Source of the DNA: Pseudovirgaria hyperparasitica
Taxonomy: Eukaryota > Ascomycota > Dothideomycetes > Acrospermales > Acrospermaceae
Reading direction: 5' to 3'
NCBI RefSeq assembly: GCF_010093815.1
Contig: NW_022985565.1
Coordinates: forward strand, 789,841 to 853,840
Length of the DNA stretch: 64,000 nucleotides
In this document: piece by piece, positions 24,481 to 35,350 of the stretch
Position numbering within the stretch: the stretch's first letter is position 1
How the letters are laid out: each line of letters opens with the position of its first letter
Made by a program: the position numbers and the translations under genes
Notes under the pieces: model-generated
What the model was told of the DNA's origin: nothing
Seen by the model: the letters and a program-made list of their open reading frames with translations, nothing else
The model's database searches: none

Positions 24481-26087
24481 ATGGCAAGCAACATATATGC
24501 GTATGTGACCAAGTCGCCTACGTCTGGCAACGGGCTCTTCGCAAAGAAAGAGGTTGGTGGCGGCGAGCTGATAGTGAAGCTGGCACGGCCGATGATAGCA
24601 GCTCTGGACTACTCGAGGCTTGAAGATACGTGTGCGAATTGCTATGCGAGCAAGACGGCATCATCGATTCGCAACCGTGAGTATGGAAAGGCAGGTGAGC
24701 AATTCTTCAAACTCAGTGCCTGCACTGGCTGCAAGGTTGTCAAATACTGTGGCAAGGTGAGGGACAAGAGGCGCGTCAGGTTCAGTATCCATGGACTGAC
24801 TGACAGGACCAAGAAATGTCAATCGCGAGCGTGGAAACGGCACCACAAGGTGAATTGTAAGCTTTTCAATCGAATCCCCACCCGGCTTCTGTCGAACGCG
24901 GTTCGGGCGATATTGCAGATCCGTGCAATGGAAGCTCTCGGCACGTTGGAAGAGCACTGGCACGCGTTTGCAGGTCTGGAGTCGCATGCAGAGCAGTTCA
25001 GCGGGCAACACCGCAAGTATTGGAACGAGACGGAGCAGGTGCTTTCCTTGCTGGATCAGTTCACGCAAGAAGAGATGCAAATCCGAGGCATGGCTAAGCA
25101 AGACTTGCATGGTCGAGTACGTTCTCATATCATGCGGACGCACACTCCTCTGCCTCTGGGAGAGATTAGTTGATGTGGAATGTGCAGGTCCTCACGAACA
25201 GCCTGACACTGGTGACGGCGGTGTTTGACCCTATCGGAATCTGCCTCGATCCGCTGGTGGCAGCGTCGAACCATTCATGTGAGCCAAACGCGGCGATAGT
25301 GATGGATGGGCCAGAGCTGTCGATGAGGTCGCTACGTCGAATAGCAAAGGACGAGGAGATCTTCATTGCATATGTCGACACGACCAATCCATTTTCTTAT
25401 CGTCAGCAGGAGCTCAGTAGTCGGTACTTCTTTGATTGCTCATGTAGGAAATGCCGGACAGGATCAGAGCTCGAGATGGAAAAAGACAGGAACAAAGCTG
25501 CAGTACAGGCGGCAGGATTGGAGAAGCTGAAGCAGGCCAAGAAGGCTGGAGCAGCCGAAGCGGTCACGAAGCTTGAGGATGGACTGAAGATGTGCTTTGA
25601 GTGTGGAGCGATTGGACTGACCGAACAACCGTACGCAGCATTACGGCATAGCTTGATGGTGAATCTCATCAGCAGCGGCAAATACGATGTGGGATTTATG
25701 CAGGGCATCAAGATGTACTGTCATGTTGAACCAGGCATCTTTGACGAGTCATTCCACCCGGTCAGAGTGGCTCGCAACTGGGTTCTCCTGCGGCTGATAT
25801 GTGCACTTCTGGCCGACTACAGATATCGCGAGTACATGAGTGAGTTGATGGCAAGAAGTGGCGTTGATTTCGCGATTGTTGTATATCACATGTTCCAAGA
25901 TGTGGTTGACGCGGTGGACAAGAGTCATGGACGGGAGAGCAGCTTGGCCAAGAGTATCGGGGAGGAGTTTGAGGCGACGCTGGACACGCTGGATGCGCGA
26001 GATGCGGGGATGAAAGCAGCGTATTCTGCAGCACGGGCAGCGCAGTTTTCAAAACTGGAGCAGCTGGCAAACACGGTCGAGATGTGA
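24481..26087 (+). CDS. SET and MYND domain protein (SMYD-like lysine methyltransferase)
   Basis: Three exons, 24481-24756, 24814-25116 and 25188-26087, give 492 residues. The SET domain is split by a MYND zinc finger as in the SMYD family. The start SPTSGNGLFAKKEV is the first SET strand. The MYND finger (CANCYAS, CTGCKVVKYCGKKCQSRAWKRHHKVNC) is completed only when intron 1 is removed. The second SET part has VAASNHSCEPNAAIVMDG, the NHSC motif that binds AdoMet, and DEEIFIAYVDTTNPFSYRQ, then the post-SET cysteines CSCRKCRTG. Intron 1 is 57 bp and in frame, so unspliced reading would insert 19 residues inside the finger. Intron 2 is 71 bp. The substrate is unknown. The C-terminal 200 residues are helical-looking with no recognised motif. 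Confidence 0.88.
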
Positions 26088-27390
26088 CTTTTTGCCGTGT
26101 GGACGTTGGACAGTGGTCAGACAGACAGACCGAGATTTGTGGCACGCGGCGGGTCACGTGCCATCACATCAATATGTACGTGCACACGCAGCACATGCAT
26201 GGCATTTTACCGGATCGTCTAGATCTATCATCTAAAATCTGCTGGATCCATCCATCTAATCTGGACGGCGCATGGGGTAGATGGACAAGGGAAGATGGGA
26301 ATAAAAAGAGAAGAGAAAAGGAAAAGAAAATAGAGAACGGCTGACTAATGGGTATTGCTGCCTCAGTCAAACCTTCAAAACCCCCATTCATCCTGACGTC
26401 GGGACAGCGATTTCGCGTTATGGAGGGAAGGGGTTGCGTGCTCTACCAACGCTGTGATTGGTTGGCGGTTGGTCTGACTAAGCCAGACTAACCCTCTATA
26501 GCGAACGCCGCCCGAACGCCCAAACGCCCGAACGCGCCTTCCCCGCCGAAACTCGTTACTACTACTGCTTACTACTACTGCTACTATTACTACTACTACT
26601 ACACCATCACCATATCCACGATGGTCAATCACTACTACTACAGTACTACTTCAATCCTACTACTACCATTACCATATCCACTTCTCGCTTCAATCATCGG
26701 CACCCACAACTTGACACTCTAGCACAAGAGCGTGGGGCTTCCACTACGTCGTCGACTTTCCAATTTATCCCAATCCCATCATTCGATGCCAAAATCCCGC
26801 TGCCCATCATGCCATCCATCATCCATCTACACCTTCATCTCTCCTACCCAACAACCTATACACTTCTGACCTTTTGACATCTTCGCGTCTACTGCTTCAT
26901 TGCGGAAGAAGTCTGTCCGTTTTGACGAACCTCTCTTGCTCTGCCGCTGTCAGTGAGCTTACTTGTTCTTGGCGCCGCACCCAATCACAAGATAATTACC
27001 ATCCCGCCGCCCAGCTCTCGACTCTTGTCTCCTCCTAGTCACGCAATACACTGGCTTGTTGACAACTTGGCCTGTTTTTTGCTTCTTTTCCATTTCAACA
27101 CCCTCCCATTCACTTCTAGACCCCCAATCTACCTCGTGTCTGGCCCCGCACAACCCTGCTGCCCACAAGCCAAACACGCCTGGAAACCTCTCCATTTACC
27201 GCGTTTCGCCTCCTTGGACAGCCACTATCACCCCCAAACTGGCCATAGCTTCACCAAGCATCTCTCCACTAGTCTTGCCCTGTCAACCACCCTTCTATAT
27301 ATCTTGTCGGTCCAATCTTTTAATCTTTTGACACTGCCATATCCATCCGACTTTTGACTGTCTCTATTGTCTCTGTCGCCTTTCGCCACA
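26088..27390. other. Intergenic, SET-MYND gene / sulfate permease
   Basis: About 1.3 kb. The centre (about 26556-26670) is rich in TAC/CTA trinucleotides. From about 26680 to the ATG the plus strand is strongly pyrimidine-rich, consistent with a long promoter and leader of the permease. Open frames at 26953-27357 are low-complexity leader sequence. Confidence 0.5.
26556..26670 (+). repeat. Trinucleotide-rich (CTA/TAC) tract
   Basis: Interrupted arrays of CTA/TAC with scattered ACC and CAC units lie between the SET-MYND gene and the permease promoter. Confidence 0.75.
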
Positions 27391-30048
27391 ATGGCCGTCA
27401 CCCGTAAGAAGATCGGCCATGCCCTGGCGAAGCCTCTGGGCATCAAGCTCGATTATCGCAATGAGACGGGCGCCAGAACTACTCGTGGAGAGTCTGTCTT
27501 CTCCGTCTCGAGCGCAGACACCTTCGTGGAAGAAGAGCCCACCGTGCAGGAGTGGTTTGCTGAGATAACGCCCTCCTTAAAGGACGTTGGCCGTTATTTC
27601 TACAACCTATTTCCATTCCTGAGATGGATTGGCCGTTATAATCTGCAGTGGCTGTACGGGGATCTGGTTGCTGGCACGTACAATCTGCTCCACCTCACCC
27701 ATGCCATTCTCTGACATCGTTCTAGGTATCACTGTTGGTGCTGTTGTCGTGCCCCAAAGCATGGCCTACGCAAACCTCGCCCTGCTGCCCGTCGAGTTTG
27801 GTCTCTACTCCTCTTTCATGGGCGTCCTCATCTACTGGTTCTTCGCCACCTCCAAGGACATCACCATCGGCGTAGGTCGCAATTCGCTCTGCAGTACCAG
27901 CACAGTCTCGTCTAGCTAACACTCCCTCAAGCCGGTCGCCGTCCTGTCTACTGTAACTGGCAACGTTGTCTCTAACGCTACCGCCAAACTTCCTCAGTAC
28001 GCAGATACTCCGTGGGTTTACGCCAACTGTCTTGCAATTATTGGTGGCGCCATCGTCTGTTTCCTGGGTCTTGCCCGTCTGGGCTTCATCGTCGAGCTCA
28101 TCTCGTTGACGGCCATTTCTGCCTTCATGACTGGTTCTGCCATCAGCATCGCTGTCGGGCAGTTGCCTGCACTCATGGGCATCACGACTGTCAACAACCG
28201 TGCCGAGACATACAAAGTCTTTATAAACTTCCTCAAAGCCTTGCCCCAGACCAAGTTGGACGCCGCCATGGGCCTGACTGCTCTTGCTATGCTCTACCTT
28301 ATTCGGAGCGGCTGCAACTTCGCCGCCCGGAAGTTCCCGAGCCGCGCCAAGACATTTTTCTTCTTGTCCACCCTTAGGACCGCATTCGTCATCCTGCTCT
28401 ATACTGGCATCAGTGCTGGTGCCAACCATGGTCTGCCAGGCGTTCATGTCGGTGTGAAACCAAAGAACCCCAAGTTCCGTATTCTCGGTGTGGTTCCCCG
28501 TGGTTTCACCCACGCCCAAGTCCCCACCGTTGACACCGCTGTTATCAAATCGTTCTTGTCCGATCTGCCTGTCCTGGTCATTGTCCTGCTGATTGAGCAC
28601 ATTTCCATCTCAAAGTCCTTTGGTAGGGTGAATAATTACACCATAGACCCATCGCAGGAACTGGTTGCCATTGGTGTCACAAATCTGCTCGGTCCTTTCC
28701 TTGGTGCATACCCAGCCACAGGATCCTTCTCCCGTACTGCGATTAAATCAAAAGCTGGTGTCAGAACCCCCTTTGCCGGTGTGATCACCGCGCTTGTCGT
28801 TCTTCTTGCCATCTACGCCTTGACTGCTGTCTTCTACTACATTCCTCAGGCCTCGCTTTCGGCCGTCATCATCCACGCCGTTGGAGACTTGATTACTCCG
28901 CCAAACACCGTCTACCAGTACTGGAAGGTAGCGCCACTTGAAGTTCCCATCTTCTTTGCTGGTGTGTTGGTGACCGTCTTCAGCTCCATTGAAAATGGAA
29001 TCTATGTCACGATCGGCTTGTCCGCTGGAGTCTACCTCTTCCGTCTGTTCAAGGCACAGGGACGATTCCTCGGTCAGGTCAAGGTTCACTCAGTTATTGG
29101 AGACCATCTCTTGGACGACGGACGAGGCGGCGAGACGGGTCCAATCGGAGACACGAACGTCGACACCTCGACTCGCAGCATCTTCCTGCCAATTGACCAT
29201 CGTGACGGCTCCAACCCCTCCATCGATGTCGAAGCTCCCTACCCAGGTGTCTTCATCTACAGATTCTCCGAGAGCTTCAACTACCCCAACGCCAACCACT
29301 ATCTAGACTACCTCGTCCAGACCATCATGAGCCAGACGAGGAGAACTAACGCAGCTACGTATGGAAGACCTGGCGTAAGTCTGACCACTCTCCTCCCCCC
29401 AATCCCACCCAACCACTGACCAATGCCTTTTAGGACCGACCATGGAACGACCCCGGCCCAAAACCCGGCAAAGAACACGCAGAAGACGACAAACCCACCC
29501 TCAAAGCCGTCATCCTCGACTTCTCCTCCGTCAACAACGTCGACATCACATCCGTCCAGAACCTGATTGACGTGCGCAACCAGCTCGACAAATACGCCTC
29601 CCCGGACCGCGTCAACTGGCACATTGCCTGCATCAACAACCGCTGGACCAAGCGCGCCCTCGCAAACGCCGGCTTCGGCTACCCGACCCCCGAAACGGAT
29701 CCCAGCGAGGGCGTCAAGCGCTGGAAGCCCATCTTCAGCGTTGCCGAAATGGGTGGCCACAACAATAGTGCCGCTGCCGCCGCCGAGGCCGAACACAACA
29801 AGCGACTTAGGAAATGGGGTAGTACCGATATTGAGGTTGCGCCGCAGGAGGAGGCTAGTAGCTCCGATCACGACTCCATTGAGAAGAGAGTCTCGCGTTC
29901 GCGCGCGTATAGCACGAATGCGCGGGGTGGTGGTGTTGGCGGCGACACCATCAAGGTCGTGCATGGCATCAACAGGCCTCTGTTCCATATTGATGTCACG
30001 AGCGCGCTCCAGGCTGCGCTTGCTAATGTTGAGCATAAGACGCATTAG
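27391..30048 (+). CDS. SulP-family sulfate permease with C-terminal STAS domain
   Basis: A plasma-membrane sulfate:proton symporter of the yeast Sul1/Sul2 type is the likely role. Exons 27391-27673, 27726-27871, 27932-29374 and 29434-30048 give 828 residues. The SulP signature region reads YGDLVAGITVGAVVVPQSMA and continues YANLALLPVEFGLYSSFMG, with KDITIGPVAVLSTVTGNVV across intron 2. Later helices include FIVELISLTAISAFMTGSAI and NLLGPFLGAYPATGSFSRTA. The STAS domain follows (LDFSSVNNVDITSVQNLIDV) and ends near the stop (GINRPLFHIDVTSALQAALA). Intron 1 appears to be GC-AG: only a GCACGT donor at 27674 keeps the VAGITVG reading. Ala- and Gly-rich loops lengthen the STAS region. The nearest GT, four bases downstream at 27678, breaks the frame. 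Confidence 0.93.
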
Positions 30049-30082
30049 GCGGCGTGTGTTGCGATCCTGTTTCTATCGGTTT

Positions 30083-30143
30083 GACTTGACTTGACTTGGC
30101 CTTACCTGACTTGACTTGACTTGGCCTTACCTGACTTGACTTG
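30083..30143 (+). repeat. 25-bp tandem repeat, about 2.4 copies
   Basis: The unit is GACTT repeated three times followed by GGCCTTACCT. Two full copies (30083-30107, 30108-30132) and a partial third lie just after the permease stop codon. Confidence 0.85.
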
Positions 30144-30216
30144 GGTATAATTTTTGCATTTCATGGAGACGGCCATTTACAGGCATACATATATACACAT
30201 TAATATATATATGTAT

Positions 30217-30226
<10 letters not shown>

Positions 30227-30291
<65 letters not shown>
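30227..30291 (+). repeat. Dinucleotide microsatellite (AC)n
   Basis: About 31 uninterrupted AC units, preceded by ATAC/TATA-rich sequence. Confidence 0.95.
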
Positions 30292-30292
<1 letters not shown>

Positions 30293-31267
30293 TGGTTCGG
30301 TCTCGTCGCGGGTAGTATAATGTAATAGACTGCGGCGGTCAGGAGTCGTAAGCATGCTAGGCCATGACAAGAGAGGAGGATACATACATATATCTATATC
30401 TATATACATCTATATATACCCCAAAAATACACGGCACACGTCAAGGGGTCCTTTACCTGTAGCTTGCTTGGTACGGCAGGTGCTGTGTGCTGTGCATTCC
30501 AATGCTTTCGTTCCATCTTTCCTTCCTTCCATCCTTCCTTCCTTGCATCTTTCCTTCCTTCCTTGCTTCCACTCACTTGACACTCGACACGGAAGGAACA
30601 ACACAAGGGACACGACACGGAAGGAACAACAAGGCACACAAAACGCACAAAGACACGCTAGCATCGCGTTTTATATATATACACATTACGAGGCGGAGAA
30701 AGGCTCTGTTTCCAAGCCCAAGCGTCCACGTACCGGAGGGAGCGGCATATCTACAAATCTCAGCCCCCTTTCATCCTCCCTCTTCCTTCTTCCTTCTTCC
30801 CTCTTCCCTCTTCCTTCTTCCATCTGCACACTGTCCCATCTACCCTACCATCCACTCTTCCCGTCCCTCTCACTCCCTAAGCTTGTCCTCCTACCGAAAC
30901 TTGTCCCCTTATCCTCACCGCCCAACCAACCCAAACCAAACGAAACCAAACCAAAAAAACGCCACTGTGCCGACGAAGCAGACAAGACAAAACAAACCAA
31001 GACAACCCAACAATAAACAGAGAAGAAAGAAAGCGAAACAAAAAAAATGGTGGTATCAAAACAAACACATCATCTAACAGAAAATAAGTAGTAAGTAGTA
31101 AGTGGTTAGGGAAAAAAAAAGGGAAGAGAGGGGTCGGATCGAGTCACAGGGTATGTATGTATATATACCGTGTTAATGTTGTTGTTGTGTGTGCTTGAGC
31201 GAGAAAAAAACACCCAGGGTCGGGGGTGCGGCAATTGAAGGAAGGGCCTTTCTCACTTCCCCCCCCC

Positions 31268-31277
31268 NNNNNNNNNN
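31268..31277. other. Assembly gap of 10 N
   Basis: Ten Ns stand between a C run and an A run in the 3' flank of the Sel1-repeat gene. The true length of the gap is unknown. Confidence 0.98.
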
Positions 31278-31587
31278 AAAAAAAAAAAAAACCTCCCAGA
31301 TGTGAGAATGCGAAGAGGGGTTCATTCCATTCTCCCCAAACCCAAAAAATACAAAGAAAAAAGGAAGAGGAGGAGGAGGAGGAGGAGGAGGAGGACAAGA
31401 CAAAAGGTATGCATGATTAAGACGCCGCCACCTGCCGCCACCTGCCGCCGCCGCTGTATTTGGACAAAGTCGTGCTCACAACGAACCCCGCCCGCCCAAA
31501 ACAAAAAAAAGGGGAAAATAACTCTGCAGACAGAGACAAAGACAAGACAAGACAAGACAAGACAGGATGGGAGGGAGGAGTGTGTCA

Positions 31588-34026
31588 TTAGGCCGGCGCA
31601 GCGTCCGCCGCCGAAGAAGAAGAAGAAGACGCGACAATGGACTTTTTACGACCGAAGATTGTGCGCGTTCGCGATTTGTCGCGCGGCTTCTTCGTCGATG
31701 ACGGGTCCTTGTTGGCGGTGCGTGGGCGACGGTCGGATGAGTCGTCGGTGGAGGCGGCGGCGGCAGCGGCGCCGTCTTGGTCCATGTATTTGTCCTTGTA
31801 GATCCTAGAAGTCATTGTTAGCTTGTACTGACTGTTTGCCTGTCTGCCTTCCTGCCTGCCTGGCTCGCAAAATGCGACAAATGACTTTGACATGTTCGAA
31901 ATGAGAACAAGGAAATGATGGATAATTAGGTGAAAGGAGAACACGACGTACCAGTTATTCCCAACCATGCTGATGCCTTTCGCCTCGGCCGCTCGGTAGA
32001 ACTTTGCCGCCTTCTTCATATCCTTCTTCGCGCCGATGCCCTCAGTGTAACAGTACCCGGCCTCGGCCAGGGCGTCCGCATCGCCCCAGTTGCCCGCAAT
32101 CTCAAAGCATCGCAGCGCCATCTTCTTGTCCTGGTTGATGCCCCAGCCATTCATGTAGCTGACTCCAAGCTCGTAGATGCCGAGCGCGAACTGCGCCTTG
32201 TGTGTCTTGCTCGAGATGCGGTCGTGCGGCTTGCCCTGCTTGGTCGAGTTTTCGTCTTCGGCCACCTCGGATTGCGCCAGGTCGACGGCTTGCTTGAGCC
32301 ATTTCACGCCTTCTGCCTGGTTCGGCCGCATGCCCCAGCCGTGCCGACAGGCGAGTGCGTAGAGGAGCATGCCGGTCGGATGCCCGCCGCGCGCAGCGAA
32401 CCGTAAATGGTACGTGGATTTCTGGAGTGAGCCGGATTCGTGGCATTCAATGCCCTTCTCAAGGTGTTCTTCGGCCGTCCAGTCGGACATGGGCTTGGAC
32501 GCGGTGCTTGGGCTTGCCGTCGCACTTGCCTTGATGGTGCTATTACTCGAGGCGATGGATGGCGCAGACGGATTGGAGACGTGCTGGCTGGGCCGTGCGA
32601 GAACTTGCTCGTCGAACGAGGCACCGCGCGTCGAGATGGGCACCGTATTCAGACTGTCCTTCTGCTCTGGCATGCTGTTCCCAGTCCGCGGTGGCGATGG
32701 TGGCGAATGCGGTCGAGCACTGGTGGCTCCTGTGACGCTCGTCCGGTTCGATGGATTTTCCCATATTTTGTTCATAAACTCTGCTGGACCAATGGACTCG
32801 CGCTGCAAGGCCCGGCCTCGCGGCAAACTGTATTTCGAATAGATGTATGATCCCGCTGTGCCATGCGGGTCGTCTTCTCTGGCAGAGTGGTACTCATCAC
32901 TGGTCATGCTGACAGGCGTGTGTACTTCGTGGAGAGGATAGTTGTGTTGTGAGCTGTCTCCGGAACCTTGCCGGATTGGCACTTCGAGTGAAGGTCTTGA
33001 TTCGTGACCATGCTCCAACGTGTGTCGTGGAGGAGGCTCAATAGGCGTTCTTGCGTCAAATGATGGACGCGCACTGAGTGGCCTCGAGAAGTTGAACGAG
33101 GGTCTACCCAGTCTGGAGCCCCCGACAGAATATTCCGACGAAACTGAGGGTGATCTGGGAATTGAAGACCCAATCATGGGAGAGAACGGTGACGGGGCTC
33201 TGTTGGAAAAACTAGAATTTGATGACATGTGCTGCGTTGGAAGAGAGTCGTAGGAGCCCCCTAGCGATAAGCCGTCAAAATCATCTGTTGGCTCCACAGG
33301 CACCGAACGTATACTCCTCGGTGATTTTGGTATTCCTGGAGATGCTTGGGGTAGTGGCAGCAGATGAGGACTCGGGCTGTACCGCCCAGAATTGCCTGAG
33401 CCGCCCGATGCGATCGAGCTGACAGTCAGTTTCCTCGGCTTGTCTCGGGGTGGATAGGAGTGGTCCCGTTGATTGGGAGTGACATCTCGAGATTCATTCG
33501 CAGGCTTGCCGTCTAGAAAGTCTGGCGACAGCGCTCGTGGGATCTGGAAGTAGTCGATTTGCGACTCCGATCCCTGGGTAGGTGAGTATCCCTCTCCAAC
33601 CGGAGAAAGCTCATTTTTGAAGTGCGATGACTGTTTTGTTGGCTGAAGAAGAGCATCGTCCGATTGGATGACTGGATAGAACGACTTATGTCTATTCTCA
33701 ACTTTCTCCGGGGTTATGATTTGTTCTGCGCTCGTGTCTGGCTCGTATTCGTCTGCAGCTGTCTCGGTTATGGTGCGGGTGAGAAACGGCCGCGATCGGC
33801 CGAACTGACTTTCAACGGTGTTGGGCGGTAGCCTACTGAGACGTCTGCCATTCTTGTTTGGTTGCTCGAAATGTCTTGCCAGCATACGACTCTGGAGTGC
33901 AAATGCATCCAACGGTGAAAGCGCCGGAGGTATCTCGCCAGTTCGCGGGGAGGGTAGGTCATAGTTTGAACGTGTAGAGTCGTACGAATGAGCGCGAAGG
34001 TCGATATAATCCGGTCGTTTCGCCAT
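31588..34026 (-). CDS. nif1: Sel1-repeat protein, Nif1/DSF2-like
   Basis: Two exons, 34026-31952 and 31804-31588, with a 147-bp GT-AG intron, encode 763 residues. The first 500 residues are Ser/Pro-rich and probably disordered. Sel1-type helical repeats follow, starting near MSDWTAEEHLEKGIECHESG and running through GMLLYALACRHGWGMRPNQA, LGVSYMNGWGINQDKKMALR and AGYCYTEGIGAKKDMKKAAK. The C-terminus is basic and Ser/Ala-rich, ending in a Ser run. This arrangement matches the proteins called cell-cycle inhibitor Nif1 in filamentous fungi, related to fission-yeast Nif1 (which affects the Cdr1/Nim1-Wee1 mitotic pathway) and budding-yeast Dsf2. The assignment rests on layout and repeat sequence. 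A chitin-synthase activator of the Skt5/Chs4 type, which also has Sel1 repeats, is the main alternative; I see no terminal prenylation box. Confidence 0.75.
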   Translation of the reverse strand: MAKRPDYIDLRAHSYDSTRSNYDLPSPRTGEIPPALSPLDAFALQSRMLARHFEQPNKNGRRLSRLPPNTVESQFGRSRPFLTRTITETAADEYEPDTSAEQIITPEKVENRHKSFYPVIQSDDALLQPTKQSSHFKNELSPVGEGYSPTQGSESQIDYFQIPRALSPDFLDGKPANESRDVTPNQRDHSYPPRDKPRKLTVSSIASGGSGNSGRYSPSPHLLPLPQASPGIPKSPRSIRSVPVEPTDDFDGLSLGGSYDSLPTQHMSSNSSFSNRAPSPFSPMIGSSIPRSPSVSSEYSVGGSRLGRPSFNFSRPLSARPSFDARTPIEPPPRHTLEHGHESRPSLEVPIRQGSGDSSQHNYPLHEVHTPVSMTSDEYHSAREDDPHGTAGSYIYSKYSLPRGRALQRESIGPAEFMNKIWENPSNRTSVTGATSARPHSPPSPPRTGNSMPEQKDSLNTVPISTRGASFDEQVLARPSQHVSNPSAPSIASSNSTIKASATASPSTASKPMSDWTAEEHLEKGIECHESGSLQKSTYHLRFAARGGHPTGMLLYALACRHGWGMRPNQAEGVKWLKQAVDLAQSEVAEDENSTKQGKPHDRISSKTHKAQFALGIYELGVSYMNGWGINQDKKMALRCFEIAGNWGDADALAEAGYCYTEGIGAKKDMKKAAKFYRAAEAKGISMVGNNWYVVFSFHLIIHHFLVLISNMSKSFVAFCEPGRQEGRQANSQYKLTMTSRIYKDKYMDQDGAAAAAASTDDSSDRRPRTANKDPSSTKKPRDKSRTRTIFGRKKSIVASSSSSSAADAAPA

Positions 34027-35350
34027 TATATTATGTTGCAGAGTATGGTAATGGTATAGTCAGTAGGATGCCCTGCATGGGTGATAACACGAACGGTTCC
34101 AGACAAGGGTCGCTCGGGCGGTCTTGAAGTGATGCGAACGAGCGAGGATACAAGATTGGATGGCGTGTAGTGTCCTGATAACAATGGCAGGGCTTTTGCT
34201 TCCGGAGTATGTTTGGCACGGTAAGAGGCTGAATTGTGGCAAGCAGTGGAAAGGCGATGCAGTTGTATTGTAACGGGCGAGGCGCAGACAGTTAGTGGCG
34301 GGGGATGGATGGTATGGAGTGAACGAATGCGGTCGGACAGGCGGCGAGCGGACGGATAGAACGAGAGGCGATGGCGTAAAGAGTGAATGATATTCGCCGG
34401 CTGGTGAGAGAGGGCGAAACTGGTATTACGGTTGCTGGTGGTGATCGTGGTGGTGGTGGTGGTGGTGGCTGTTGTAGTGAATGAAGAGTGAATGGTTGCA
34501 GAGAGGGTGGTGGTGGTGAGTTCTGACCTGCGCACGGGCCCTTGACTCGCTCTGGCGGTGGCTCGCCCAAAATGCAAAAGGGGTCGCGGCGGGCTGGCCG
34601 GTTATGTTGTGCTTGGCAGGTGTAATTATGATTAGGATTAGGTATGTTAATGATGATTTATCGTTGTTATTGTACCCATCCATGTCGTCCGGCTGTTTCA
34701 GAGTCACCCTGGCCCTGTAAGAGCAACTCTGTTCGCCCATAATTCATTACTCAAGCCGCGTCCAAGGGCTTCTTTGTCTGTTTGCCGTTGCTCTGGCTGC
34801 CGTCGGGGGGGGCTCAGTGCAAGAGTGCAATGTTTTCTCCCGCATGACGCATCAACACATGCAACAATCGAGTCGATGCGTCTTTTCTCTCCCGGCATGT
34901 GCACATGGTTCGTAGAAATAACAATCGCGGGCGTATTATTACGAGGTATTATATTAGGCGCAGCACCTCATGCAAGCCCTTGGTACTGGAGATTGAGGCG
35001 ACAAGGCAACAGGGAAACAAGGCAACAAGGCAACAATGCAGAACACATGAAACCAAGTCTGCATATCTCATTCGTCCGTCGTATGTTAGTCCATACCAGT
35101 GATCCTGCCATGTTCTAGAGGGAAGTGCTAAAGTGCTACATTAGAGAAACTAGGCTGGGTACCGTCGCGTCGCGTTTGGGGTCAAAAGATACAGGCATTC
35201 GCTCTGCTGATGGAGAATCGATTAAGGTCCTCTCAAATTAATATGTACAGGGGATGGTCGTCTACGCTTGCTAGGAGTGAATGAGAGTGGAACGTTGCCT
35301 AATCTTACATTCCATGCAGTCTGCCAGCTGGAGGGTGCCCTCTCACCAAC
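34027..35350. other. Intergenic upstream of the Sel1-repeat gene
   Basis: About 1.3 kb. The part next to the Sel1 gene (34290-34560) is rich in GGT/GGTGGT on the plus strand and gives long but low-complexity Thr/His frames on the minus strand; it looks like promoter and leader. A short imperfect repeat of GGCAACA/GAAACAA type lies at about 35000-35040. Confidence 0.5.

Larger units (their letters stand above)
30049..31587. other. Convergent intergenic with simple repeats and a sequence gap
   Basis: About 1.5 kb between converging genes. It holds a 25-bp tandem repeat, an AC microsatellite, CTT/TTCC-rich stretches (30510-30580, 30775-30830), a GGA run (31365-31395) and a 10-base N gap. Long open frames here encode only low-complexity peptide and are not called. 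Confidence 0.65.

Noticed and set aside
27722-28600. 292-codon minus-strand frame opposite the sulfate permease
   Set aside because: A mirror frame of a codon-biased gene; the plus-strand SulP motifs are unambiguous.
29308-30045. 245-codon minus-strand frame opposite the STAS domain
   Set aside because: Mirror frame; Val/Gly-rich with no motif.
30354-31077. Two long plus-strand frames of about 200 codons
   Set aside because: Made of Ser/Leu/Pro low-complexity from CTT/TTCC repeats; no splice or domain evidence.
34026-34577. 183-codon minus-strand frame directly upstream of the Sel1-repeat gene
   Set aside because: Thr-rich product of a GGT repeat tract; better read as promoter and leader.
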